Shown here one piece after another: positions 27,914-36,330 of a stretch of 64,000 nucleotides of DNA. The notes under the pieces were generated by a model. That model ran no database searches, was not told the DNA's origin, and saw only the letters and a program-made list of their open reading frames with translations. A program made the position numbers and the translations under genes. The stretch lies in NCBI RefSeq assembly GCF_030263895.1, contig NZ_CP127161.1, positions 1,922,001-1,986,000 of the forward strand, given 5' to 3'. This DNA is from Proteiniborus sp. MB09-C3 (GTDB lineage: Bacteria > Bacillota > Clostridia > Tissierellales > Proteiniboraceae). Each line of letters opens with the position of its first letter. Position 1 is the first letter of the stretch.

Positions 27914-29098
27914 ATGTCAGATAATATTAAAAACATAATAGGCAAGGTATTTAATGATATAGCAGATGCTGTAGAGACTGGACAATTTGGACAAAAAGTA
28001 AGAGTTGGTATTACAGTCCTAGGTAGCGAGCATGGTGTAGAAAATATTGTTAGAGGAGCTGAATTAGCTCAAAAAAGAAATCCTTCTGTAGAAGTTGTAC
28101 TAATTGGACCAAAGGCAGATACAGAGCTTAAAATATATGAGGCTAATACAGAAGATGAACAACATAAAAAAATGGAAGAACTTTTAGATAGTGGCCAGAT
28201 TAATAGTGCAGTAACGATGCATTATACTTTTCCATTAGGAGTATCAACTGTAGGTAGAGTTATAACTCCTGGAAAAGGAAAAGAAATGTTCATAGCTACA
28301 ACTACAGGCACATCTTCTGCACATAGAGTTGAAGGAATGGTGAAAAATGCTTTATACGGAATAATCACCGCAAAAGCAATGGGAATAAAAAGCCCAACAG
28401 TAGGACTTCTAAATGTAGATGGTGTAAGACAGGTTGAAAGAGCATTAAATGAACTAAAAGCAAATGGTTATGAATTTAGTTTTGCTGAATCTATGAGATC
28501 TGATGGTGGCTCAGTAATGAGAGGTAATGACTTATTAACTGGAACACCAGATGTAATGGTAACAGATTCATTAACAGGAAATCTTCTTATGAAGATATTC
28601 TCATCATATACTACAGGTGGGGACTATGAAGCCATGGGATTTGGATATGGTCCTGGAATAGGAGAAGATTATGAAAGAACAATTCTTATCCTATCAAGAG
28701 CATCAGGAGTACCTGTTGTAGCAAATGCAATAGAATTTGCTGCAAATCTTGCACAAGGTAAAGTTATAAGCATTTCAAAAGAAGAATTTGCAAAAGCAAA
28801 AAATGCTAGATTTGATGATATACTAAAAGGATTAAAGAAGGATACAAAGAAAGAGAATACTGAGAATGCAGGAGCAGTAGTAGCACCTGCTAAAGAAGTA
28901 GTTACTGGTTCAATTTCAGGTGTAGACATTATGGAATTAGAAGATGCAGTAACAGTACTCTGGAAAAATGGTATTTACGCTGAAAGCGGAATGGGATGTA
29001 CTGGACCAATAGTAATGGTTAATGAAGCAAAAGTAAACCAAGCTATTGCAGTTCTAGCAAAAGCAGGATATATTGCAGGAGAATCTACCTCTTGTTAG
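27914..29098 (+). CDS. grdD: Glycine reductase protein C, GrdD (alpha) subunit
   Basis: A 394-residue PlsX/phosphotransacetylase-like subunit of protein C that releases acetyl phosphate. Visible are GITVLGSEHGVENIVRGAE, the SMRSDGGSVMRGNDLLTGTPDV block and the C-terminal cysteine motif YAESGMGCTGPIVMVNE. It is the last gene of the operon and ends at a strong terminator. Its last 19 bases plus that terminator occur again at 41.80 kb, on the far side of the peptide/radical SAM island. Confidence 0.94.
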   Translation: MSDNIKNIIGKVFNDIADAVETGQFGQKVRVGITVLGSEHGVENIVRGAELAQKRNPSVEVVLIGPKADTELKIYEANTEDEQHKKMEELLDSGQINSAVTMHYTFPLGVSTVGRVITPGKGKEMFIATTTGTSSAHRVEGMVKNALYGIITAKAMGIKSPTVGLLNVDGVRQVERALNELKANGYEFSFAESMRSDGGSVMRGNDLLTGTPDVMVTDSLTGNLLMKIFSSYTTGGDYEAMGFGYGPGIGEDYERTILILSRASGVPVVANAIEFAANLAQGKVISISKEEFAKAKNARFDDILKGLKKDTKKENTENAGAVVAPAKEVVTGSISGVDIMELEDAVTVLWKNGIYAESGMGCTGPIVMVNEAKVNQAIAVLAKAGYIAGESTSC

Positions 29099-29131
29099 CA
29101 AAAAAATCTGGACTGATGTCCAGATTTTTTT
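29080..29131 (+). repeat. Direct repeat, left copy: grdD 3' end plus terminator
   Basis: 52 bp covering the last codons of grdD and its terminator (AAATCTGGAC-tgat-GTCCAGATTT with flanking A and T runs). The right copy is at 41803-41854 with three mismatches. The two copies bracket the 12.7-kb accessory segment. Confidence 0.85.
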
Positions 29132-29182
29132 GCTATTCACAGTTAAATAAAATATGAGACACTCAAAATGATCAGTTTCTAT

Positions 29183-29210
29183 GTCATCCTGAACGTAGTG
29201 AAAGATCTCT
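29183..29210 (+). repeat. Dispersed GTCATYCTGA...GAAGRATCT repeat
   Basis: GTCATCCTGAACGTAGTG-AAAGATCTC. This is one of at least eight related copies in the window, here between grdD and the first cassette promoter. Confidence 0.7.
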
Positions 29211-29323
29211 TTTTTTTATGATATTTTTGTTTATAAAAAATATAGATTTCAGACAATAATATCATTCTACTTTTTTCGAAGAAATAATAATTATTAAGAT
29301 TTTTTAACATACAACGGCAACGG

Positions 29324-29353
29324 TTGACAGATTTTGGTTATTCATGCTATGTT
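29324..29353 (+). promoter_or_regulatory. Cassette 1 promoter
   Basis: TTGACA, 18-bp spacer, TATGTT. The surrounding ~200 bp are homologous to those at 31511 and 33994, so the promoter was duplicated with the cassette. The 534-bp gap 29136-29669 otherwise holds the dispersed repeat and no precursor peptide gene. Confidence 0.7.
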
Positions 29354-29669
29354 AGCTATAAAATTATAAGGTAAGACAATTTATAATTTTACGTATTATA
29401 TTTTAATGATTTTTTAGGCACTTATTTTATGTCTAGATATGCTCCAAATGGTTTCAAAAACAAAAATTCTTGTTTAAAAGAAAAGAATGTTGAAGAGATC
29501 ACTGAAAAAAATCTTTTTGCAGGATAAAGGAGTTTTCTCTTTTGAAGCGGTATAAAGAAACTATATGTGGTAAAGTTACCAAAGATTAATGCGAATAAGA
29601 GCCTGGAAAGTTAATACAAATAAAGTATCTTAAGAATAGTAGTATAAAAATTTATGTGGGGTGATTTTC

Positions 29670-31316
29670 ATGAAGCGTATAAGTATTATTTTAATACTAA
29701 CAGTTTTCTTATCAGGCTGTAGTAGCACACAAAGCGTAAGCTATGATTTTAACAATAATTACGAGGGCATAGTACAAAAAGATGGATATATGACAAATTT
29801 TGAATATGCATCAACTGATAGATGTACCTACTATTTTGAAGATAATGCTTATAGCGATGAACAAAAAAATGAATTTATCAATGACTTTGAAAAAATATTT
29901 GATTATGTAACTAAAGATATGAAAGCAACAATAGACCTACCGATAAATATATATGTGGCTAATAAATTGTTTGTACAAGGCAAGGACAAATCTATATTTT
30001 TAAATGATATAAATGCAAAAAATATTAACTCAATAAATGCATTTTTTCAAGGCATTGTAGGTTCAACTCCAAACTATGGCTTAGGATACGGGCTAAGCTT
30101 ATATGTATACGAAAAAGTATTTAAAGATACATATAAACCAGAGAATGAAATAGCCATGGTATCGGAATATCTTTCAGATGAAAAAAACCTAGATATTTTG
30201 GATCTAGAAGTACCTGTATTTGAAGAAGTATATTTTACAAAAGAAGACAATACATATGCACATGATATAGCTTATTATTTAACAAAAGATATAATTAAGC
30301 AAAAAGGAGTAGAGTATGCCTTTGAATTATTTAATAAATCAAAGGATTTAGATATTACATTTGAAAAAGAGTATGAAGTTTTAGCAAACGATTGGTTAAA
30401 AAGGATAGGTGCACAGGTAAGTTATAAAGCCACTAATGTTCCGCTGAGATATGAAAAGAATGTTGGAAGAAATATAAAGATATACCCATACATAATACAA
30501 AGCCCATCTACAGAATCATATATTGAGCTTGGTTTTACGTTAACTAATGATGTTGATATTTTTTCAATGGACTATGGATATATCAAGTATTTTTTCGAAT
30601 TATTTGAGAAGGATGTTAAAAGCTTGAAAGAAACTGATATATTTTCAAAGTATTTAGAAACTCCTGAGGAGAAACCAATTTGTCAGTTTAGGGAGAAGAT
30701 TAGTAATATTAAGCTTGGGGGAGGTATAGTTCATAATTATAATGAACAAATCACTATAGAATATAGAGATCCACTATATGCAGGTGTTCACGAATATGCC
30801 CATTATCTTGCAATCAAATCTAATAAGCCACGTGCGGGTTGGCTAGAGGAAGGCTTTGCTGTATACTGCGAACATTATTTAGCCGATAGGGGTGTATATA
30901 GGCTGATGTATGAATCATGGGGAGATTTTAATAATGCATACAATAATTTTCTAGATAGTGCAAAACCATGTAAACAATTTTATGAAAAGTTAGTAAATGA
31001 TAAGCCACCATTTAAGAGAAACGAAATTAATTTGTATGCATTGTGTGAAGCACTGGCTTTTCATGCAACTATAGATAAAAGAGTATATACTACTCTTGGG
31101 GAATATCGAATGGGTATGGTTGGTGATATTCCAGAAGGATTAGATTTAACCTACCATGAGTCTGGTAGCCTTGTAAATTATCTGATAGAAACATATGGAG
31201 AAGAAAAGCTCTGTGAGCTGTTAAAAAACTATGATAGGCTATATGGAATATATGGTAAAACCTTTAAAGAATTGTGTGATGAATGGTATCTTGCACTTAA
31301 GGCTAAGTTTGAATAG
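29670..31316 (+). CDS. Lipoprotein with HExxH metallopeptidase motif, paralog 1
   Basis: A 548-residue protein with a signal peptide ending in the lipobox LSGC, hence anchored outside the membrane. The C-terminal part has GVHEYAHYL (H374, E375, H378) followed by WLEEGFAVYCE (E394), a gluzincin/peptidase-MA-like zinc site. The N-terminal ~270 residues are mixed helix and very similar to paralogs at 32179 and 34649. The segment just before the zinc site is the most variable. It could process or degrade an exported peptide, or give immunity; this is inference. The ATG at 29670 has GTGGGG upstream. No precursor gene remains in this cassette. Confidence 0.8.
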   Translation: MKRISIILILTVFLSGCSSTQSVSYDFNNNYEGIVQKDGYMTNFEYASTDRCTYYFEDNAYSDEQKNEFINDFEKIFDYVTKDMKATIDLPINIYVANKLFVQGKDKSIFLNDINAKNINSINAFFQGIVGSTPNYGLGYGLSLYVYEKVFKDTYKPENEIAMVSEYLSDEKNLDILDLEVPVFEEVYFTKEDNTYAHDIAYYLTKDIIKQKGVEYAFELFNKSKDLDITFEKEYEVLANDWLKRIGAQVSYKATNVPLRYEKNVGRNIKIYPYIIQSPSTESYIELGFTLTNDVDIFSMDYGYIKYFFELFEKDVKSLKETDIFSKYLETPEEKPICQFREKISNIKLGGGIVHNYNEQITIEYRDPLYAGVHEYAHYLAIKSNKPRAGWLEEGFAVYCEHYLADRGVYRLMYESWGDFNNAYNNFLDSAKPCKQFYEKLVNDKPPFKRNEINLYALCEALAFHATIDKRVYTTLGEYRMGMVGDIPEGLDLTYHESGSLVNYLIETYGEEKLCELLKNYDRLYGIYGKTFKELCDEWYLALKAKFE

Positions 31317-31358
31317 AAAGAGGTACTTATTATATTAATGACCAGTTTCTGTGTCATT

Positions 31359-31387
31359 GTCATCCTGAACGCAGTGAAGGATCTTTC
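31359..31387 (+). repeat. Dispersed GTCATYCTGA...GAAGRATCT repeat
   Basis: GTCATCCTGAACGCAGTGAAGGATC just behind the first lipoprotein gene; homologous in position to the copy at 29183. Confidence 0.7.
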
Positions 31388-31510
31388 CTTTAGCTGTGCA
31401 TTGCAACGATTTTTTTGCTTATAGAAAAATATAGATTTCAGACAATAATATCATTCTTTTTTTCGAAGAAATAATAATTATTAAGATTTTTTAACATGAA
31501 ATGTAAGGGT

Positions 31511-31540
31511 TTGACATATTTCGGCTATGTATGCTATATT
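31511..31540 (+). promoter_or_regulatory. Cassette 2 promoter
   Basis: TTGACA, 18-bp spacer, TATATT, with flanks homologous to the promoters of cassettes 1 and 3. The leader to the peptide gene is about 390 nt long. The 620-bp gap 31317-31937 holds this promoter, two dispersed repeats and no further gene that I can support. Confidence 0.75.
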
Positions 31541-31706
31541 AGCTATAAAGTTACAAAGTAAGACAATTTACAATTTTGCATATTGTATTTTTAATGATTT
31601 TTCAGGCTCTTATTTTGCGACTAATTATGCTCCAAATAGTTTTAAAGACAAGAAATTTTGTTTAAAAGAAAAAATGTTGCAGAGGTAACCAAAAAAGTTT
31701 TTTCCT

Positions 31707-31736
31707 GTCATCCTGAGCGTTAGCAAAGGATCTCTC
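31707..31736 (+). repeat. Dispersed GTCATYCTGA...GAAGRATCT repeat
   Basis: GTCATCCTGAGCGTTAGC-AAAGGATCTC between promoter and peptide gene of cassette 2; the equivalent copy in cassette 3 is at 34192. Confidence 0.7.
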
Positions 31737-31937
31737 TACTAATATTTTTCATAATTTTCAGATATATATACGTAGCAATGATAAACATAAAGCAAACGTT
31801 TTCAGACGACTTGATGTAGCAATGCAAGATATTTCAGATGTAAAGGTTTTAAAAACAGATAAACAGAGTATTCTTTAAATAAGATTTTGTTTATCAGTAA
31901 CGAGTTAAACAAATATTAAATGAGGAGGTGAAATTGA

Positions 31938-32087
31938 ATGGAAACTTTAACTGATCTAATATGGAACGAAGAAGAACTAGATAACAAGGTTTTAGGTGAG
32001 CCGAGCGAACCAGTTTTAGCACTTGATTGCCCAATTTGGGGCGTACCAGGCGGACCAATATGTAGTAAACCTGGTTTCAATTCTTAA
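31938..32087 (+). CDS. Putative RiPP precursor peptide 1
   Basis: A 49-residue peptide with a very strong site (GAGGAGGTG, 8 bases before ATG). The leader METLTDLIWNEEELDNKVL is acidic and is followed by GEPSEPVLALD. The C-terminal part, from C31, is CPIWGVPGGPICSKPGFNS with two cysteines ten residues apart and many Gly/Pro. The first 34 residues differ from precursor 2 (34374) at a single position, whereas the tails diverge. A conserved leader with a variable Cys-bearing core, together with two radical SAM/SPASM enzymes and an exporter downstream, supports a ribosomally made, modified peptide. The type of modification is unknown; Cys thioether links are plausible. Confidence 0.8.
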   Translation: METLTDLIWNEEELDNKVLGEPSEPVLALDCPIWGVPGGPICSKPGFNS

Positions 32088-32178
32088 TACAGAATAAGTA
32101 AATAAGAGCCTGAAAAATCAATATAAATAGAATCGGAATTAAGAAATAGTAGTATAAAACTTTTGTGGGGTGATTTTT

Positions 32179-33804
32179 ATGAAGCATATAAGTATTATTC
32201 TAATATTAGCAGTTTTATTAGTAGGCTGTAGCAGCACACAAAATGTAAGCTATGATTTTAACAATGGTTACGAAGGCATAGTGCAAAAAAATGGGTACAT
32301 GACGAGCTTTGTATATGCTTCCACTGATAGATGTACTTACTATTTTGAAGATAATGCTTATAGTGATGAGCAAAAAAATGCATTAATCAATAACTTTGAA
32401 AAAGTTTTTGATTATGCAATCAAAGATATGAAAGTATCAATGGACCAGCCAATAAACGTATATGTGGCTAATAAATTGTTTGTACAGGGCAAGGATAAGT
32501 CTGTATTTTTAGATGATATAAATGCAAAAAATGTTAACTCAATAAATGCACTCTTACAAGGTATTGTAGGTTCAACTCCAAACTATGGATTAGGATATGG
32601 GCTAAGTTTACATGTGTATGAAAAAGTATTAGAAGATACATATAAACCAGAGTATGAAATAGCTAAGGTATCAGAATATCTCTCAGATGAAAAAAAACTA
32701 GATATATTAGATTTAGCACTGCCTGTCTTTGAAGAAGTATATTTTACAAAAACAGACAATACTTATGCACATGATATAGCTTATTTTTTAACAAAAGATA
32801 TAATTAATCAAAAAGGAATTGAGTATACCTTTGATTTGTTTAATAAATCAAAGGATTTAGATATTGCATTTGAAAAAGAGTATGAAGTTTTAGCAAACGA
32901 TTGGTTAAAGAGAATCGGCATACAGGATAATTATAGAGTAATTGATGTCCCACTAAGATATGAAAAGATTATTGGTAAAAACACAAGGATATACCCATAT
33001 ATACTACATTCGCCATCTACAGAATCATATATTGAGTTTGATTTTAAGGCACCTAAGTTTGGCGCTGATGATATTTTAATAGACTATAGCTATACCAAGC
33101 ATTTTTTTGAATTATTTGAGAATGACATTAAAAGCTTGAAAGAAACTGATATATTTTCAAAGTATTTAGAGACTCCTGAGAAGAAGGTAATTTGTAATTT
33201 TATAAAAAGAGCTAATCCTAAATACGGTGGTAGGTATTATTATCAATCAAATACTATAGAGTTAGAAGATCCATTTGGAGCAGGTGTTCATGAATATACA
33301 CATTATCTTTTAGGAAGACATGCAGAAAATCCAGCTTGGTTGGAAGAAGGAATTGCTACATATTGTCAATATTATTTAGTTGATAAGGGTGTATATAGGC
33401 TGATGCATGAAGTATATGATGATTTCAATAATGATTATGAACTTGCAGATACTAGGATAAGGCTATTTTATGAAAGATTAGTAAATGACAAGCCACCATT
33501 CGAAAAAAACGAAATTAATTTATATGCATGGTTTGAAGCAGTGGCTTGGAAAGATACTTTACACAAAACAAAAGATCGTACTTTTGAAGGGTATCGAACA
33601 GGTGTTAATTTCGATATTAAAGAAGGATTAGATTTAACCTATTCTGAGGCTGGTAGTCTTGTAAACTATCTGATAGAAACATATGGGGAAGAGAAACTCT
33701 GTGAACTATATAACAATTATAATAAGCTATATGAGCTGTATGGTAAAACCTTTAAAGAATTGCGTGATGAATGGTATCTTGCACTTAAGGCTAAGTTTGA
33801 ATAG
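32179..33804 (+). CDS. Lipoprotein with HExxH metallopeptidase motif, paralog 2
   Basis: A 541-residue protein, the most divergent of the three paralogs. Its signal peptide ends at LVGC, with the same SSTQNVSYDF start to the mature protein. The zinc site is GVHEYTHYL with WLEEGIATYCQ downstream. It follows precursor 1 by 91 bp and shares its promoter. The ATG at 32179 has TGTGGGG upstream. Both metal-binding motif halves are retained, so selection on activity is likely. Whether it cuts the matured peptide, confers resistance or acts on another target cannot be told from sequence. Confidence 0.8.
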   Translation: MKHISIILILAVLLVGCSSTQNVSYDFNNGYEGIVQKNGYMTSFVYASTDRCTYYFEDNAYSDEQKNALINNFEKVFDYAIKDMKVSMDQPINVYVANKLFVQGKDKSVFLDDINAKNVNSINALLQGIVGSTPNYGLGYGLSLHVYEKVLEDTYKPEYEIAKVSEYLSDEKKLDILDLALPVFEEVYFTKTDNTYAHDIAYFLTKDIINQKGIEYTFDLFNKSKDLDIAFEKEYEVLANDWLKRIGIQDNYRVIDVPLRYEKIIGKNTRIYPYILHSPSTESYIEFDFKAPKFGADDILIDYSYTKHFFELFENDIKSLKETDIFSKYLETPEKKVICNFIKRANPKYGGRYYYQSNTIELEDPFGAGVHEYTHYLLGRHAENPAWLEEGIATYCQYYLVDKGVYRLMHEVYDDFNNDYELADTRIRLFYERLVNDKPPFEKNEINLYAWFEAVAWKDTLHKTKDRTFEGYRTGVNFDIKEGLDLTYSEAGSLVNYLIETYGEEKLCELYNNYNKLYELYGKTFKELRDEWYLALKAKFE

Positions 33805-33841
33805 AAAGAGGTACTTAATTAGATTAATGACCAGTTTCTGG

Positions 33842-33870
33842 ATCATTCTGAAAGTAGTGAAGGCTTTCTC
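33842..33870 (+). repeat. Degenerate dispersed repeat
   Basis: ATCATTCTGAAAGTAGTGAAGGCTT, a decayed copy in the position equivalent to 31359. Confidence 0.5.
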
Positions 33871-33993
33871 CTTTAGCTGTGCATTGTAACTATTTTTTAC
33901 TTATAGAAAAGTATAGATTTCAGACAATAATACCATTCTGCGTTTCTGAGGGAATAATAGCTATTAAGGTTTTTTAACATGTAGTGTAAATGT

Positions 33994-34023
33994 TTGACAT
34001 ATTTCGGGCATACATGCTATATT
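33994..34023 (+). promoter_or_regulatory. Cassette 3 promoter
   Basis: TTGACA, 18-bp spacer, TATATT. It is the likely start of the transcript for precursor 2, lipoprotein 3 and the whole maturation/export operon. The 570-bp gap 33805-34373 holds this promoter and two dispersed repeats only. Confidence 0.75.
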
Positions 34024-34191
34024 AGATATAAACTTACAAAGTAAGACAATTTACAATTTTATATATTATATTTTTAATGATTTTTCAGGCTCTTATTTTG
34101 CGACTAAGTATGCTCCAAATAGTTTTAAAGACAAGTAATTTTGTTTAAAAGAAAAAAGACGTTGCAGAGATAACCAAAAAAGTACTTTTCT

Positions 34192-34221
34192 GTCATACTG
34201 AGCGTTAGCGAAGGATCTCTC
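34192..34221 (+). repeat. Dispersed GTCATYCTGA...GAAGRATCT repeat
   Basis: GTCATACTGAGCGTTAGCGA-AGGATCTC, equivalent to the copy at 31707. Confidence 0.7.
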
Positions 34222-34373
34222 CACTGATAGTTTCCATAATTTTCAGACATATATATACATAACAATGATAAATAATAAATCAAACTTTTTCAGATGTAAA
34301 GGTTTTCAACAGAGTACTCTTTTTGTTTATCAGTAACGAGTTAAATAAATATCAAATGAGGAGGTGAAATTGA

Positions 34374-34526
34374 ATGGAAACTTTAACTGATCTAATATGG
34401 AACGAAGAAGAACTAGACAACAAGGTTTTAGGTGAGCCGAGAGAACCAGTTTTAGCACTTGATTGCCCAATTTGGAGTGGTGGATGTCCTGTTTTTACTG
34501 ATCCAAAATGTAGTAATAAAAAATAA
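34374..34526 (+). CDS. Putative RiPP precursor peptide 2
   Basis: A 50-residue peptide with GAGGAGGTG before the ATG. The leader is the same as in precursor 1 up to CPIW (one change, Ser23 to Arg). The tail then reads SGGCPVFTDPKCSNKK, so three cysteines (31, 38, 46) instead of two. At DNA level the leader-coding parts differ at only two or three bases, so the tails have diverged much faster than the leaders. It lies first in the transcript that continues through lipoprotein 3 into the maturation genes. Confidence 0.82.
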   Translation: METLTDLIWNEEELDNKVLGEPREPVLALDCPIWSGGCPVFTDPKCSNKK

Positions 34527-34648
34527 TGCAAGTGATATGATTAAAATGTAAAAATAATGCAGAATAAACTGATAAGAGCCTGAAAAATCAATATAAATAG
34601 AATCGGAATTAAGAAATACTAGTATAAAACTTTTGTGGGGTGACTTTT

Positions 34649-36289
34649 ATGAAGCGTATAAGTATTATTTTAATACTAACAGTTTTCTTATCAGGCTGTA
34701 GTAGCACACAAAGCGTAAGCTATGATTTTAACAATAGTTACGAGGGCATAGTACAAAAAGACGGATACATGACAAACTTTGAATATGCATCAACTGATAG
34801 ATGTACCTACCATTTTGAAGATAATGCTTATAGCGATGAACAAAAAAATGAATTTATCAATGACTTTGAAAAAATATTTGATTATGTAACTAAAGATATG
34901 AAAGCAACAATAGACCTACCGATAAATATATATGTGGCTAATAAATTGTTTGTACAAGGCAAGGACAAGTCTGTATTTTTAAATGATATAAACGCAAAAA
35001 ATATTCATTCAATAAATGTACTCTTACAAGGCATTGTAGGTTCAACTCCAAACTATGGCTTAGGATATGGGCTAAGCTTATATGTATACGAAAAAGTATT
35101 TAAAGATACATATAAACCAGAGAATGAAATAGCAAAGGTATCAGAATATCTTTCAGATGAAAAAAATCTAGATATCTTGGATCTAGAAGTACCTGTATTT
35201 GAAGAAGTATATTTTACAAAAGAAGACAATACATATGCATATGACATAGCCTACTATTTAATAAAAGATACAATCAAACAGAAGGGAGTGGAATATGCAT
35301 TTGAACTATATAGCAAATCAAAGGATTTAGATATTGAATTTGAAAAAGAATATGAGATTGTTGCGAATGATTGGTTAAAAAGGATAGGAGCACAGGTAAG
35401 TTATAAAGCCTCTGATGTCCCGTTGAGATATGAAAAGAATATTGGAAGAAACACAAGGATATACCCATATATACTACATTCACCATCTACAGAATCATAT
35501 ATTGAATTTGATTTTAAGTTAACGGACTCTTATTTTTATAGGCTAAATAATGATGAAATTTTAATGGACTATAGATATATCAAATATTTTTTTGAATTAT
35601 TTGAAAAGGATATTAAAAGCTTGAAAGAAACTGAAATATTTACAAGATATTTAGAAATTCCTGAGGAGAAGGTAATTTGTCATTTTCTATGGAGACCTAA
35701 TGATGACTTTAGGGGGAGATTTTATGAGATGATAAATACAATAGAATATATAGACCCGATACCATCAGGCATTCACGAATACGTTCATTATCTTTCGAGC
35801 AAACATAACCCACTTGCAGTTTGGTTAGGAGAAGGCTTTGCTGTATATTGCCAATATTATCTAGCTGATAGGGGTGTATATAGGCTGATGTATGAAGCAT
35901 GGGGAGATTTTAATAATGCATATAATAATGATTTTGCAGATAGTACGAAACCATTTTATGAAAAACTAGTAAATGATAAGCCACCATTTAAGAAAAACGA
36001 AATTAATTTATATGCATGGCGCGAAGCAAGGGCTTGGGAAGATACTTTGGACAAAACAAAAGAAATTACTTTTCAGGGTATATCAAAAGGCGGTTTCGAT
36101 ATTAAAGATGGAGATGATTTAACCTATCCTCAGGCTGGTAGCCTTGTAAATTATCTTATAGAGACATACGGGGAAGAGAAACTCTGCGAACTATATAAAA
36201 ACTATAATAGGCTATATGAACTCTACGGCAAAACCTTTAAAGAATTACATGATGAATGGTATCTTGCACTTAAGGCTAAGTTTGAATAG
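34649..36289 (+). CDS. Lipoprotein with HExxH metallopeptidase motif, paralog 3
   Basis: A 546-residue protein. The first ~250 residues are almost the same as in paralog 1, with the same LSGC lipobox, while the region around the zinc site (GIHEYVHYL, then WLGEGFAVYCQ) is as divergent as in paralog 2. This mosaic suggests recent duplication with gene conversion. The first glutamate of WLEEG is Gly here, but the second, the likely metal ligand, is kept. The stop is 41 bp before the first radical SAM gene, with no terminator between, so the two are probably co-transcribed. Confidence 0.8.
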   Translation: MKRISIILILTVFLSGCSSTQSVSYDFNNSYEGIVQKDGYMTNFEYASTDRCTYHFEDNAYSDEQKNEFINDFEKIFDYVTKDMKATIDLPINIYVANKLFVQGKDKSVFLNDINAKNIHSINVLLQGIVGSTPNYGLGYGLSLYVYEKVFKDTYKPENEIAKVSEYLSDEKNLDILDLEVPVFEEVYFTKEDNTYAYDIAYYLIKDTIKQKGVEYAFELYSKSKDLDIEFEKEYEIVANDWLKRIGAQVSYKASDVPLRYEKNIGRNTRIYPYILHSPSTESYIEFDFKLTDSYFYRLNNDEILMDYRYIKYFFELFEKDIKSLKETEIFTRYLEIPEEKVICHFLWRPNDDFRGRFYEMINTIEYIDPIPSGIHEYVHYLSSKHNPLAVWLGEGFAVYCQYYLADRGVYRLMYEAWGDFNNAYNNDFADSTKPFYEKLVNDKPPFKKNEINLYAWREARAWEDTLDKTKEITFQGISKGGFDIKDGDDLTYPQAGSLVNYLIETYGEEKLCELYKNYNRLYELYGKTFKELHDEWYLALKAKFE

Positions 36290-36330
36290 AAAGAGGTACT
36301 CATTATATTAAAGAAAGACAGGTGAAATCA

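Noticed and set aside
33683-33889. 68-residue open frame behind lipoprotein 2
   Set aside because: It overlaps the end of the lipoprotein gene in another frame and continues into intergenic repeat; no support.
29660-36289. CRISPR-like or toxin/antitoxin repeat array
   Set aside because: The repeats are ~2-kb cassettes with genes plus dispersed ~28-bp elements, not regularly spaced; no cas gene or antitoxin is visible.
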